Shown: piece after piece, positions 25,575-32,466 of the stretch
How the letters are laid out: every line of letters starts with the position of its first letter
How positions within the stretch are numbered: position 1 is the first letter of the stretch
NCBI GenBank assembly: GCA_910579845.1
Contig: CAJTWL010000001.1
Span: 1 to 64,000 of the forward strand
Direction of reading: 5' to 3'
Source of the DNA: an uncultured Muribaculaceae bacterium
GTDB taxonomy: Bacteria; Bacteroidota; Bacteroidia; Bacteroidales; Muribaculaceae
Length of the DNA stretch: 64,000 nt
Notes under the pieces: model-generated
Told to the model about the DNA's origin: nothing
Seen by the model: the letters and a program-made list of their open reading frames with translations, nothing else
Database searches by the model: none
Program-made: the position numbers and the translations under genes

Positions 25575-26381
25575 ATGAAAATAAGCAGACTATTATATAT
25601 TTTTCCGCTTTTGATGATACTCACCTCATGCGGTGAATATTCAAAGGTGTTGAAAAGCAAAGATATTGAATACAAATTTCAGTATGCAAAAAAAGCATAC
25701 GACGAGAAAAAATTTCTTCAGGCTTCAACTATTCTTGAAGGAATTGTAACACCGCTCCGAGGTGGTCCACATGGAGAGGAATCGCTGTTTTTGCTTGCTA
25801 TGTCGTACTATGAAAATAAAGACTTCCTGAACTCGGCAGTCCATTTCAAGACATATTACACCCGATACCCTAAAGGCAAATACACAGAACTCGCACGATT
25901 CTACAGTGGTTATGGATATTATCTTGACTCACCGGATCCGCAACTCGATCAGTCAAACACTGTAAAAGCCATAGAGGAGTTGCAGGGATTTCTTGATTAT
26001 TTCCCCAAAAGTGATCGTGTCACAGTGGCACAAAACGCCATATTTGAGATGCAGGACAAGCTTACCCTTAAACAATTACAAAACGCCCAGCTTTATTATA
26101 ACCTTGGTAATTTTATGGGTAACAATTATGAGTCCGCTATAATAGTATCACAAAACGCGCTTAAGGAATATCCCTATTCAAAATATAAGGAAGATTTCGA
26201 GTTGCTGATTCTCAAATCTAAATTTCAGGAAGCCAAACAATCAGTAAATGAACGTCAGGCAGACCGATACCGAGACGTTATTGATGAATACTATTCATTT
26301 AAAAACAATTATCCGGATTCCAGACACGCCAAAGAAGCTGAGACCATATATAAGATTGCTTCAAAACACGTTGGCAAGTAA
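25575..26381 (+). CDS. bamD: Outer-membrane assembly lipoprotein BamD
   Basis: A 268-residue lipoprotein (lipobox LTSC, Cys16) with the tetratricopeptide-like repeats of BamD, the essential partner of BamA in beta-barrel insertion. Repeats are visible as 'FQYAKKAYDEKKFLQASTILEGIV', 'LFLLAMSYYENKDFLNSAVHFKTYYTRYPKGKY', 'ALKEYPYSKYKEDFELLILKSKF' and 'DVIDEYYSFKNNYPDSRHAKEAETIYK'. It has its own strong promoter and is followed by rpoZ, the usual Bacteroidales order. Confidence 0.93.
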   Translation: MKISRLLYIFPLLMILTSCGEYSKVLKSKDIEYKFQYAKKAYDEKKFLQASTILEGIVTPLRGGPHGEESLFLLAMSYYENKDFLNSAVHFKTYYTRYPKGKYTELARFYSGYGYYLDSPDPQLDQSNTVKAIEELQGFLDYFPKSDRVTVAQNAIFEMQDKLTLKQLQNAQLYYNLGNFMGNNYESAIIVSQNALKEYPYSKYKEDFELLILKSKFQEAKQSVNERQADRYRDVIDEYYSFKNNYPDSRHAKEAETIYKIASKHVGK

Positions 26382-26452
26382 AAAACAGCAAACGACATCA
26401 GTACGTTTCATTAGATAATATAGATAGTACAACATAAATCATAATAGAACTT

Positions 26453-26788
26453 ATGGATTATAAGAAAACTAATGCTCCTACAAACACCGTGACACGAGAC
26501 ATGATCGCCATGGCAGAGCAGACCGGCAATGTGTATGAAACAGTTTGCGTGATAGGCAAACGTGCCAATCAGATTGCCGTGGAGATGAAAAAAGAGCTTG
26601 AACGTAAACTACAGGAATTCGCCTCAACAGACAATCTTGAAGAAGTTTCCGAGAATCGTGAGCAGATTGAGATCTCAAAATTCTATGAGAGATTACCCAA
26701 ACCCACACTTATAGCCACACAGGAATATGTAGAGCATAAATTATACTTCTCAAACCCATTGAAGGAGAAGGACCGTCTAAGTGACTAA
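26453..26788 (+). CDS. rpoZ: RNA polymerase omega subunit (Bacteroidetes type)
   Basis: A 111-residue omega/Rpb6-like protein that helps assemble RNA polymerase. The core 'GNVYETVCVIGKRANQIAVEMKKEL' (residues 25-49) has the conserved helix 'vciigkRAnQi'. It follows bamD by 71 nt and is closed by a strong terminator. Confidence 0.9.
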   Translation: MDYKKTNAPTNTVTRDMIAMAEQTGNVYETVCVIGKRANQIAVEMKKELERKLQEFASTDNLEEVSENREQIEISKFYERLPKPTLIATQEYVEHKLYFSNPLKEKDRLSD

Positions 26789-26811
26789 GCTTTGATATAT
26801 TCAAAATCATA

Positions 26812-26860
26812 GCGTCCCCAACATAAATGGTAATCAAGCCCTTTATGTTGGGGCGCTTTT
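26812..26860 (+). terminator. Terminator after rpoZ
   Basis: A long stem (26812-26827 with 26842-26856, one bulge) is followed by TTTT. It separates rpoZ from the ATP-grasp gene that begins 13 nt downstream. Confidence 0.85.
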
Positions 26861-26872
26861 GTACAGTAATAC

Positions 26873-28030
26873 ATGAGAAGAATACACATATATAACCTTG
26901 ACCATGATTACTCGTTAGGTGATAATTCTCCAAATTATACACCTCCGCTATCTATACGAAAAATGCGCAATCTTTACGCATGCTTTCCTGCTGTGTATGC
27001 CGATAAAGGAGATCTTATTCTGTATCTTGATTCTGAAGACAACAATCTGCCTGACAAAGAAGCATGCTACAAAAAGGGATTTGAGACTTTCAAAAGCCTG
27101 ATTGAATATAAAGGGATATTAGTTATCAAACTTAGGGATCTATCCACTATCAATTACAATATATACCGGATTGAGCCTTGGGGTTGGGATAATTCCTTAG
27201 TATTCCAACTTATAAGGCACGGCGTTCCTAACAACAGAATAGCTATGGTATCAAACCTCGACGCTTTCAGAAAGGCTTCATCAAGACAGACTTCCCGATT
27301 ATTCTTTAAAGATATGATTTCTCACTTTTCTAATACGGACATTAATCAGTTCTTTACGGAATTTGATGAAATCGAGACAGCTGAAACCGCTGACAAAGTT
27401 GTTGATTTTTATAAAAGGCACAGGTATATATACGTTAAAGCACCATGGAGCAGCTCAGGCAGAGGATTAATATTTACGGATGAACTTAACGAAAATCAAA
27501 TCAGACAATGGGCTACCGGTATAATACGTAAGCAAGGATCCGTAATAATCGAGAAAGCATACAAAAGAGTTGGGGACTTCAGTACGGAATGGATACTGAC
27601 TCAGACAGGTGCAAAATTTATGGGATATGGAATGTTTGAAGTATCACCGAGAGGTAAATACCATTCAAATTATGTTGGGACATCCTCTGAATTAAAAAAT
27701 AGAATAAAAAATTTAATATGCCTGTATTCCGGCATAACCGACATATCAGCCGACATGATTCTAACACAACTGACAGCACTTCAGAAAGAATTGATAGAAA
27801 AATATTTCATGGAATTTGGACATGTCCAGACAGAATTACCATTAGGAATAGATATGTTTATCACAGATAAAGGTTCTATTCATCCATGTGTTGAAATCAA
27901 TCTTCGGAGAACAATGGGACATGTCGCGTTAGCGTTAAACGAACAGATCAGGAAGAGTAACAATAATGATATACGACAAGAATTATGTAAATTTGTAGAA
28001 GATGGTACTTTGAAGCTTCCTGAAATCTGA
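26873..28030 (+). CDS. ATP-grasp-fold protein of unknown function
   Basis: A 385-residue cytosolic protein I recognise only by fold. 'YIYVKAPWSSSGRGLIFTDE' (about residue 183) looks like the ATP-grasp lysine plus glycine-rich small loop. 'GSVIIEKAYKRVGDFSTEWIL' has the expected beta-strand Glu-Lys and acidic residue. 'HPCVEINLRRTMG' (about 340) matches the E-x-N-x-R metal/ATP motif. Such enzymes join a carboxylate to an amine or thiol through an acyl phosphate. The N-terminus 'HIYNLDHDYSLGDNSPNYTPP' is conserved-looking and Asn/Asp-rich. It starts the DUF2520-kdsC-maf operon; substrate unknown. Confidence 0.75.
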   Translation: MRRIHIYNLDHDYSLGDNSPNYTPPLSIRKMRNLYACFPAVYADKGDLILYLDSEDNNLPDKEACYKKGFETFKSLIEYKGILVIKLRDLSTINYNIYRIEPWGWDNSLVFQLIRHGVPNNRIAMVSNLDAFRKASSRQTSRLFFKDMISHFSNTDINQFFTEFDEIETAETADKVVDFYKRHRYIYVKAPWSSSGRGLIFTDELNENQIRQWATGIIRKQGSVIIEKAYKRVGDFSTEWILTQTGAKFMGYGMFEVSPRGKYHSNYVGTSSELKNRIKNLICLYSGITDISADMILTQLTALQKELIEKYFMEFGHVQTELPLGIDMFITDKGSIHPCVEINLRRTMGHVALALNEQIRKSNNNDIRQELCKFVEDGTLKLPEI

Positions 28031-28053
28031 AAAAAATTGTAATTTAGAATATA

Positions 28054-28791
28054 ATGAAAGTTATCAAAAAGATTGATATAATCGGGAGAGGAAATGTCGC
28101 GACACATCTTTATCGTGCGCTTGGTAATTATGATGTCACTCTTATAAACCCGCATACTTTAGATGGACTTGACAGGAACGCGGACATTATTCTTATATCT
28201 GTAACAGATCGTGCGATCAAAGAAGTGTCAGATAAAATAGGAGACACATCCGCTATTGTCGCCCATACTTCCGGCACAACCCCTATCCAGGTTCTGTCTA
28301 AACCGGGACAGAAATATGGTGTCTTCTACCCATTACAGACATTCTCAAAAGAGGTAGATATTGATTATACACGCATCCCATTCTTCATAGAGGGAGCGGA
28401 TGAGGAAACTGAAAAAGTATTGAAACAAGTTGCAGCTCAAGTCAGCCAAACCGTATATACAGCCGATTCTGAAAAACGAAAGATAATACATATGGCATCT
28501 GTATTCGCCTGCAACTTTATAAATCATCTTTTGGGTATATCTAACGAGATACTTAGCAAAAACAGCATACCGTTCTCAGTTCTGGCACCTCTTATCAATG
28601 AAACCATTAAAAAAGCTGTAAACACAGACAATCCCCACTCCGTACAGACCGGACCGGCAGTACGTGGCGATGAAAAAATAATATCCTCGCATATGGATAT
28701 GCTTGAGGGGCATCCGGATTATCAGAAACTGTACATGATGTTAAGTGATTCAATTAAACAGACAAGAGATAAATTAAAAAAACGGAATTAA
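28054..28791 (+). CDS. Rossmann-fold DUF2520 protein
   Basis: A 245-residue protein with an N-terminal NAD(P)-binding Rossmann domain ('KIDIIGRGNVATHLYRALGNYDV', G-x-G-x-x-A form) and a C-terminal all-helical DUF2520 domain (from about 125: 'KRKIIHMASVFACNFINHLLGISNEIL'). The arrangement resembles ketopantoate reductase/F420-NADP oxidoreductase-like dehydrogenases, and 'IVAHTSGTTPIQVL' and 'GVFYPLQTFSKEV' are typical of the family. The reaction is not established. It lies 23 nt after the ATP-grasp gene and 9 nt before kdsC. Confidence 0.87.
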   Translation: MKVIKKIDIIGRGNVATHLYRALGNYDVTLINPHTLDGLDRNADIILISVTDRAIKEVSDKIGDTSAIVAHTSGTTPIQVLSKPGQKYGVFYPLQTFSKEVDIDYTRIPFFIEGADEETEKVLKQVAAQVSQTVYTADSEKRKIIHMASVFACNFINHLLGISNEILSKNSIPFSVLAPLINETIKKAVNTDNPHSVQTGPAVRGDEKIISSHMDMLEGHPDYQKLYMMLSDSIKQTRDKLKKRN

Positions 28792-28800
28792 ATTTTTATT

Positions 28801-29325
28801 ATGTCAGGTATAAATTATGATCTTACAAAAATAAAGGGATTTGTCTTCGACGTCGACGGCGTTCTGTCTCCATCGGTTATCCCCTTGTCAGAAGACGGAT
28901 ATCCGCTTAGAATGGCCAACATAAAAGATGGATATGCATTGCAACTTGCCGCGAAGCTCGGATATAAAATGGCAATTATTACCGGTGGAGATTCAATAGC
29001 CGTCAAGAAACGCTTTAATGCATTAGGCATAAAGGACATATATTTAAAGGCGAGCTATAAAATCAATATATTCAAAGATTGGATGGAAAAGGAAAACCTT
29101 AACAGTGATGAGGTGGTTTATATAGGAGATGATATACCTGATCTCAAATGTATGCGGATATGCGGATTGCCGTGCGCTCCAAGAGACGCTGCTTGGGAAG
29201 CAAGAGAGACAGCTCTTTATATCTCAAAATACGACGGAGGCTACGGATGTGTCAGGGATGTACTTGAACAAGTAATGAAAGCAAAGGGAGAATGGCTTCA
29301 TGAAGATCACGCCTTCGGATGGTGA
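28801..29325 (+). CDS. kdsC: KdsC-like HAD phosphatase
   Basis: A 174-residue C0-type (capless) HAD phosphatase, the usual length for 3-deoxy-D-manno-octulosonate 8-phosphate phosphatase in LPS core synthesis. Motifs are 'FVFDVDGVLSP' (nucleophile Asp and acid/base Asp), 'MAIITGGDS' (motif II Thr), 'KASYKI' (Lys) and 'VVYIGDDIPDLKCM' (motif IV DD). 'GYALQLAAKLGYK' is typical of KdsC. The tetrameric enzyme also has close relatives acting on sialic-type sugars, so specificity is likely rather than proven. The next gene is maf. Confidence 0.87.
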   Translation: MSGINYDLTKIKGFVFDVDGVLSPSVIPLSEDGYPLRMANIKDGYALQLAAKLGYKMAIITGGDSIAVKKRFNALGIKDIYLKASYKINIFKDWMEKENLNSDEVVYIGDDIPDLKCMRICGLPCAPRDAAWEARETALYISKYDGGYGCVRDVLEQVMKAKGEWLHEDHAFGW

Positions 29326-29351
29326 ACTGGCTCAGTTAAACAGGAAACATT

Positions 29352-29939
29352 ATGAATAGCCTAAAGAATCTTATTAAATACAATATTTTACTTGCAAGTA
29401 AATCACCGCGTCGCAGAGAACTGTTTCAAACTCTTAGAATCCCGTTTCATTGCATATCAATTGGAGGAATTGACGAATCATATCCCGATGAAATGCCCCA
29501 CTCCGAAGTTCCTTTGTTTATTGCCAACAAAAAGGCTGATGCCTACATCGAGGAGATCAAAGACGATGAAATGGTTATAACAGCCGACACACTTGTCATT
29601 AAAGAGGAAAAGATTTATGGCAAGCCTCATGACGCGGCTGAGGCATTCGGTATGTTGCGGGAACTCTCAGGGTGCATTCATAAAGTCATTACCGGAGTCT
29701 GTATTGCCACAGCCAAGCAACGCACATCCTTCACAGTTGAGACTGAGGTAAAATTCAGGGATATTACAGACAACGAAATAAACTATTACATCGAGAATTT
29801 CACGCCCTTTGACAAAGCGGGAGCATATGGAATACAGGAATGGATCGGTTGCGTAGCTGTGGAATGGATAAACGGCAGTTATTATAATGTTATGGGACTA
29901 CCGGTACACAGATTATACCAGGAATTAAAACAATTTTAG
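29352..29939 (+). CDS. Maf-family nucleotide pyrophosphatase
   Basis: A 195-residue Maf protein, which hydrolyses dTTP/UTP or modified nucleotides and limits their incorporation. The N-terminal 'ILLASKSPRRRELFQTLRIPF' (residues 13-33) and 'VITADTLVIKEEKIYGKPHDAAEAFGMLRELSG' (Asp69-type catalytic region) are complete; 'YDKAGAYGIQEW'-like 'FDKAGAYGIQEWIG' is the last signature. It is the final gene of a four-gene operon, closed by a strong shared terminator. Confidence 0.92.
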   Translation: MNSLKNLIKYNILLASKSPRRRELFQTLRIPFHCISIGGIDESYPDEMPHSEVPLFIANKKADAYIEEIKDDEMVITADTLVIKEEKIYGKPHDAAEAFGMLRELSGCIHKVITGVCIATAKQRTSFTVETEVKFRDITDNEINYYIENFTPFDKAGAYGIQEWIGCVAVEWINGSYYNVMGLPVHRLYQELKQF

Positions 29940-29987
29940 AATCATCAGTATCCTGCCAATTAATGCCAATCAATGGCATAATATATG

Positions 29988-30030
29988 AAATAAATATTCC
30001 GGATGATCTGATCATCCGGAATATTTATTT
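29988..30030. terminator. Bidirectional terminator between maf and MBL gene
   Basis: Two 20-nt arms (29988-30007, 30011-30030) are perfectly complementary around a 3-nt loop, with T-rich ends on both strands. It serves the convergent maf (+) and MBL (-) genes. Confidence 0.85.
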
Positions 30031-30045
30031 ATGGACTTATTGATT

Positions 30046-30972
30046 CTATTTGATTATTTGCAAACCATCAGCCATAACATAATTATCTGTTATGCCTTTC
30101 TTTTTCACCCAACGCCGGGTTTCAAGTGTTGTCCATGGTCCTTTGCCGGGCTCCCCTCCACGCTTTGTGTTTGTCCACAACCATGTCGGCGTAGGCCAAA
30201 GACATGCTTTAAAGTTAAAACTTTTGAAGAAATTCTCATCGCAACAGCTTTGTCCATGATGAGGCATTTTGAGATAGTCACAGTCAAGATCTGATTTATA
30301 TTTGGATGCCAATAGTTTATTTCCACCCTCTACTCCTAAATCACCAAGATTTACGACAGACTTGCAGTTATCCCAGAATTTAAAAGCCATAGATGAGTTA
30401 TTCACAAAATTAGCTTTGATTTCCGGATTTCTTTTAGACAATATTCTGAAGTTGACTCCATCAATTGCAAACTGCAATCCGGGCTCACAATCTGCCACAT
30501 CTATCAGTTTTGCAGAACTAAGAGAATCAAGATCGGCATAAAATCTCGCCAAAAGAGCTTCATCATGCGTAGGATCAAACTGTTCCGGAGTAAATCTTGA
30601 ATGATAGACCTTATCAACTTTAAGTCCCATCGGATTTTCAAGAATATTTGTCATGGCTCCGACATGATCGCCATGCGGATGAGTTACAAACCAGGCATCG
30701 ACATGGTTACCGAGAGCTGCCAAAAAACCTCGAAGAAAATCTGTTTCAGCCACTTTCCCTCCGTCTATTGCGATCACCCTCTTATTCTTTGTCACAATGA
30801 CATAGGAATCTCCGTGATCATCGGCAACAGATGGCAATTGATATAAAGTAAATGTGGAATCCCTTTTACAACAATTTTCATTAGACTTGTTTTCAGCAAA
30901 TGCTGTTGTGTAAAAAAAAGAAAGGACACCGACAGTAACAATTGTCACCCAAGAACAAAATTTAGTTTTCAT
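30046..30972 (-). CDS. Exported MBL-fold hydrolase (ComEC-like)
   Basis: A 308-residue secreted enzyme. The ATG at 30972 (MKTKFCSWVTIVTVG) gives a good signal peptide ending 'TTAFA'; the TTG two codons upstream is unlikely. The domain has 'AIDGGKVAETDFLRGFL', the metal motif 'WFVTHPHGDHVGAM' (H-x-H-x-D-H), 'VVNLGDLGVEGG' (bridging Asp) and 'YLKMPHHGQS' (His pair), the set seen in ComEC/Rec2 C-terminal domains. A soluble periplasmic phosphodiesterase-type role is plausible; substrate unknown. It is 25 nt downstream of the ROK kinase gene and may be co-transcribed with it. Confidence 0.85.
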   Translation of the reverse strand: MKTKFCSWVTIVTVGVLSFFYTTAFAENKSNENCCKRDSTFTLYQLPSVADDHGDSYVIVTKNKRVIAIDGGKVAETDFLRGFLAALGNHVDAWFVTHPHGDHVGAMTNILENPMGLKVDKVYHSRFTPEQFDPTHDEALLARFYADLDSLSSAKLIDVADCEPGLQFAIDGVNFRILSKRNPEIKANFVNNSSMAFKFWDNCKSVVNLGDLGVEGGNKLLASKYKSDLDCDYLKMPHHGQSCCDENFFKSFNFKACLWPTPTWLWTNTKRGGEPGKGPWTTLETRRWVKKKGITDNYVMADGLQIIK

Positions 30973-30997
30973 CGTCAATTACTTATTCTATGTTTCA

Positions 30998-32014
30998 TCA
31001 ACCTTCCGTAACCAACGGAACATCAGCCGGCTTAACAGTGTCCTGATAATGGTATTTAGCTTCCCATCCAAGCGCTGAAGCACCAAGCACGGCCGCATCG
31101 CTTTCTTTAAGTTCCGACACAAGTATCTTGATCTTACCTCTGAATACAGGCATAAGACTCTTTTCAAAAGCCTCCTTCAATGGTTTCAATAGAAGATCAC
31201 CGCTTTTTGTCAGCCCTCCGAACAGAATAAATGCCTGAGGGCTTGAGAATGTAACCATGTCTGCCATTGCCTCTCCAAGTATTTTACCTGTAAAATCAAA
31301 AATCTCTTTAGCAAGTTTATCACCGGACATTGCTGCGTCATAGACGTCTTTTGAAGTAATATCTTCAATCTGAAGATTGCGAAGATCTGAAGGATCTGTT
31401 CTGATTTCAAGGAACTCCCTTGCAGTGCGGGCAACACCTGTAGCAGAACAATATGCCTCAAGACAACCGGTACGACCGCATCCGCAAACGCGACCGTTTG
31501 TACGTTTGACAATCAAATGACCTAATTCTCCAGCATTCCCATCATGACCATATACTACCTGACCATTGACAACGACACCGGATCCGACACCTGTCCCTAA
31601 TGTAATCATGATAAAATCCTTCATACCTTTGGCCGCACCATAAGTCATCTCACCAAGAGCCGCCGCATTTGCATCATTTGTAACACCGACCGGTATCCCA
31701 TCGAAAGCCTTGCTTATAGATTCAGCCAGAGGTACGATATCGCCCCATGGCAAATTTGCGGCATTTACGATCTCTCCGGTATAATAATTGGCATTAGGAG
31801 CGCCGATGCCGATTCCTTTGATTTTATCTTCAGCATCATTCGCTTTCAACAAACGTATTACCGCATCATGAAGATCCTCAACATAGTCTTCAAACTTTGA
31901 GTGTTTCATGGTTTTGATTGAATCGCTGGCTATAACATGTCCACGGGCGTCTACGATTCCGAATACGGTGTTTGTACCACCCATATCCATTCCGATTACA
32001 TAAGGTTTGCTCAT
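30998..32014 (-). CDS. ROK-family sugar kinase (probable glucokinase)
   Basis: A 338-residue cytosolic ROK kinase. Phosphate loop 'IGMDMGGTNTVFGIVDARG' (residues 7-25), catalytic 'VTNDANAAALGE' (Asp), 'GTGVGSGVVVNG', and the zinc motif 'CGCGRTGCLEAYCSATG' (three Cys plus His in 'GELGHLIV') are all intact. ROK kinases phosphorylate glucose, N-acetylglucosamine, mannose or fructose; glucose is the commonest for this Bacteroidales type, and MalQ in the same window would supply glucose, but specificity is inferred. It is divergent from clpB across a palindromic repeat. Confidence 0.9.
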   Translation of the reverse strand: MSKPYVIGMDMGGTNTVFGIVDARGHVIASDSIKTMKHSKFEDYVEDLHDAVIRLLKANDAEDKIKGIGIGAPNANYYTGEIVNAANLPWGDIVPLAESISKAFDGIPVGVTNDANAAALGEMTYGAAKGMKDFIMITLGTGVGSGVVVNGQVVYGHDGNAGELGHLIVKRTNGRVCGCGRTGCLEAYCSATGVARTAREFLEIRTDPSDLRNLQIEDITSKDVYDAAMSGDKLAKEIFDFTGKILGEAMADMVTFSSPQAFILFGGLTKSGDLLLKPLKEAFEKSLMPVFRGKIKILVSELKESDAAVLGASALGWEAKYHYQDTVKPADVPLVTEG

Positions 32015-32054
32015 TTTTTATCTGTATTAATTGATTTTACATCAATGGAGTTGT

Positions 32055-32237
32055 AAGTAGTTAATAAAAATTAAACGATATATGAGTAGTTGAAATCTTG
32101 AACGATAAAACTTGTTCTTTTTGGTCGCTTCGACCTTGTCATTCAGTCGAATATATTAATATTCTCCCTCATTCCGCAGTCAAATCACCTCAAAAATAAC
32201 AGCGTTTTATCTGTTCATTAATTTTTATCAACTACTT
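32055..32237. repeat. Long asymmetric palindromic element, copy 1
   Basis: A 183-nt imperfect palindrome in the 452-nt divergent gap between the ROK kinase and clpB (32015-32466). The outer arms 32055-32074 and 32218-32237 match at 19 of 20 positions. Inner arms 32100-32111 and 32204-32216 match with one inserted base. The centre is GAATAT-ATTA-ATATTC (32149-32164), followed 3' by CTCCCTC (32164-32170). The left half carries about 21-25 extra nt. Its layout matches copy 2 at 41282-41474. The rest of the gap, 32238-32466, is AT-rich with no gene and no clear clpB promoter. Confidence 0.75.
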
Positions 32238-32466
32238 AATTAAAAAAACGGTTGAAGAACCACCTTTATATTATGCAAATATAATATTTTTTGTCTTTAA
32301 AAAAATATATCAAAATCAAATTAGTTAAATTTAACAGATATTGCCAAGAAACTGTTTTGAGGTTAAGAAGCACTTGACTAACATATCAGATATTAAACTG
32401 AACAGAAAGCCTTTCTCATGTGTTTCTTATATATAAATTATAGAAAATTTAGAATTTATATTAACT

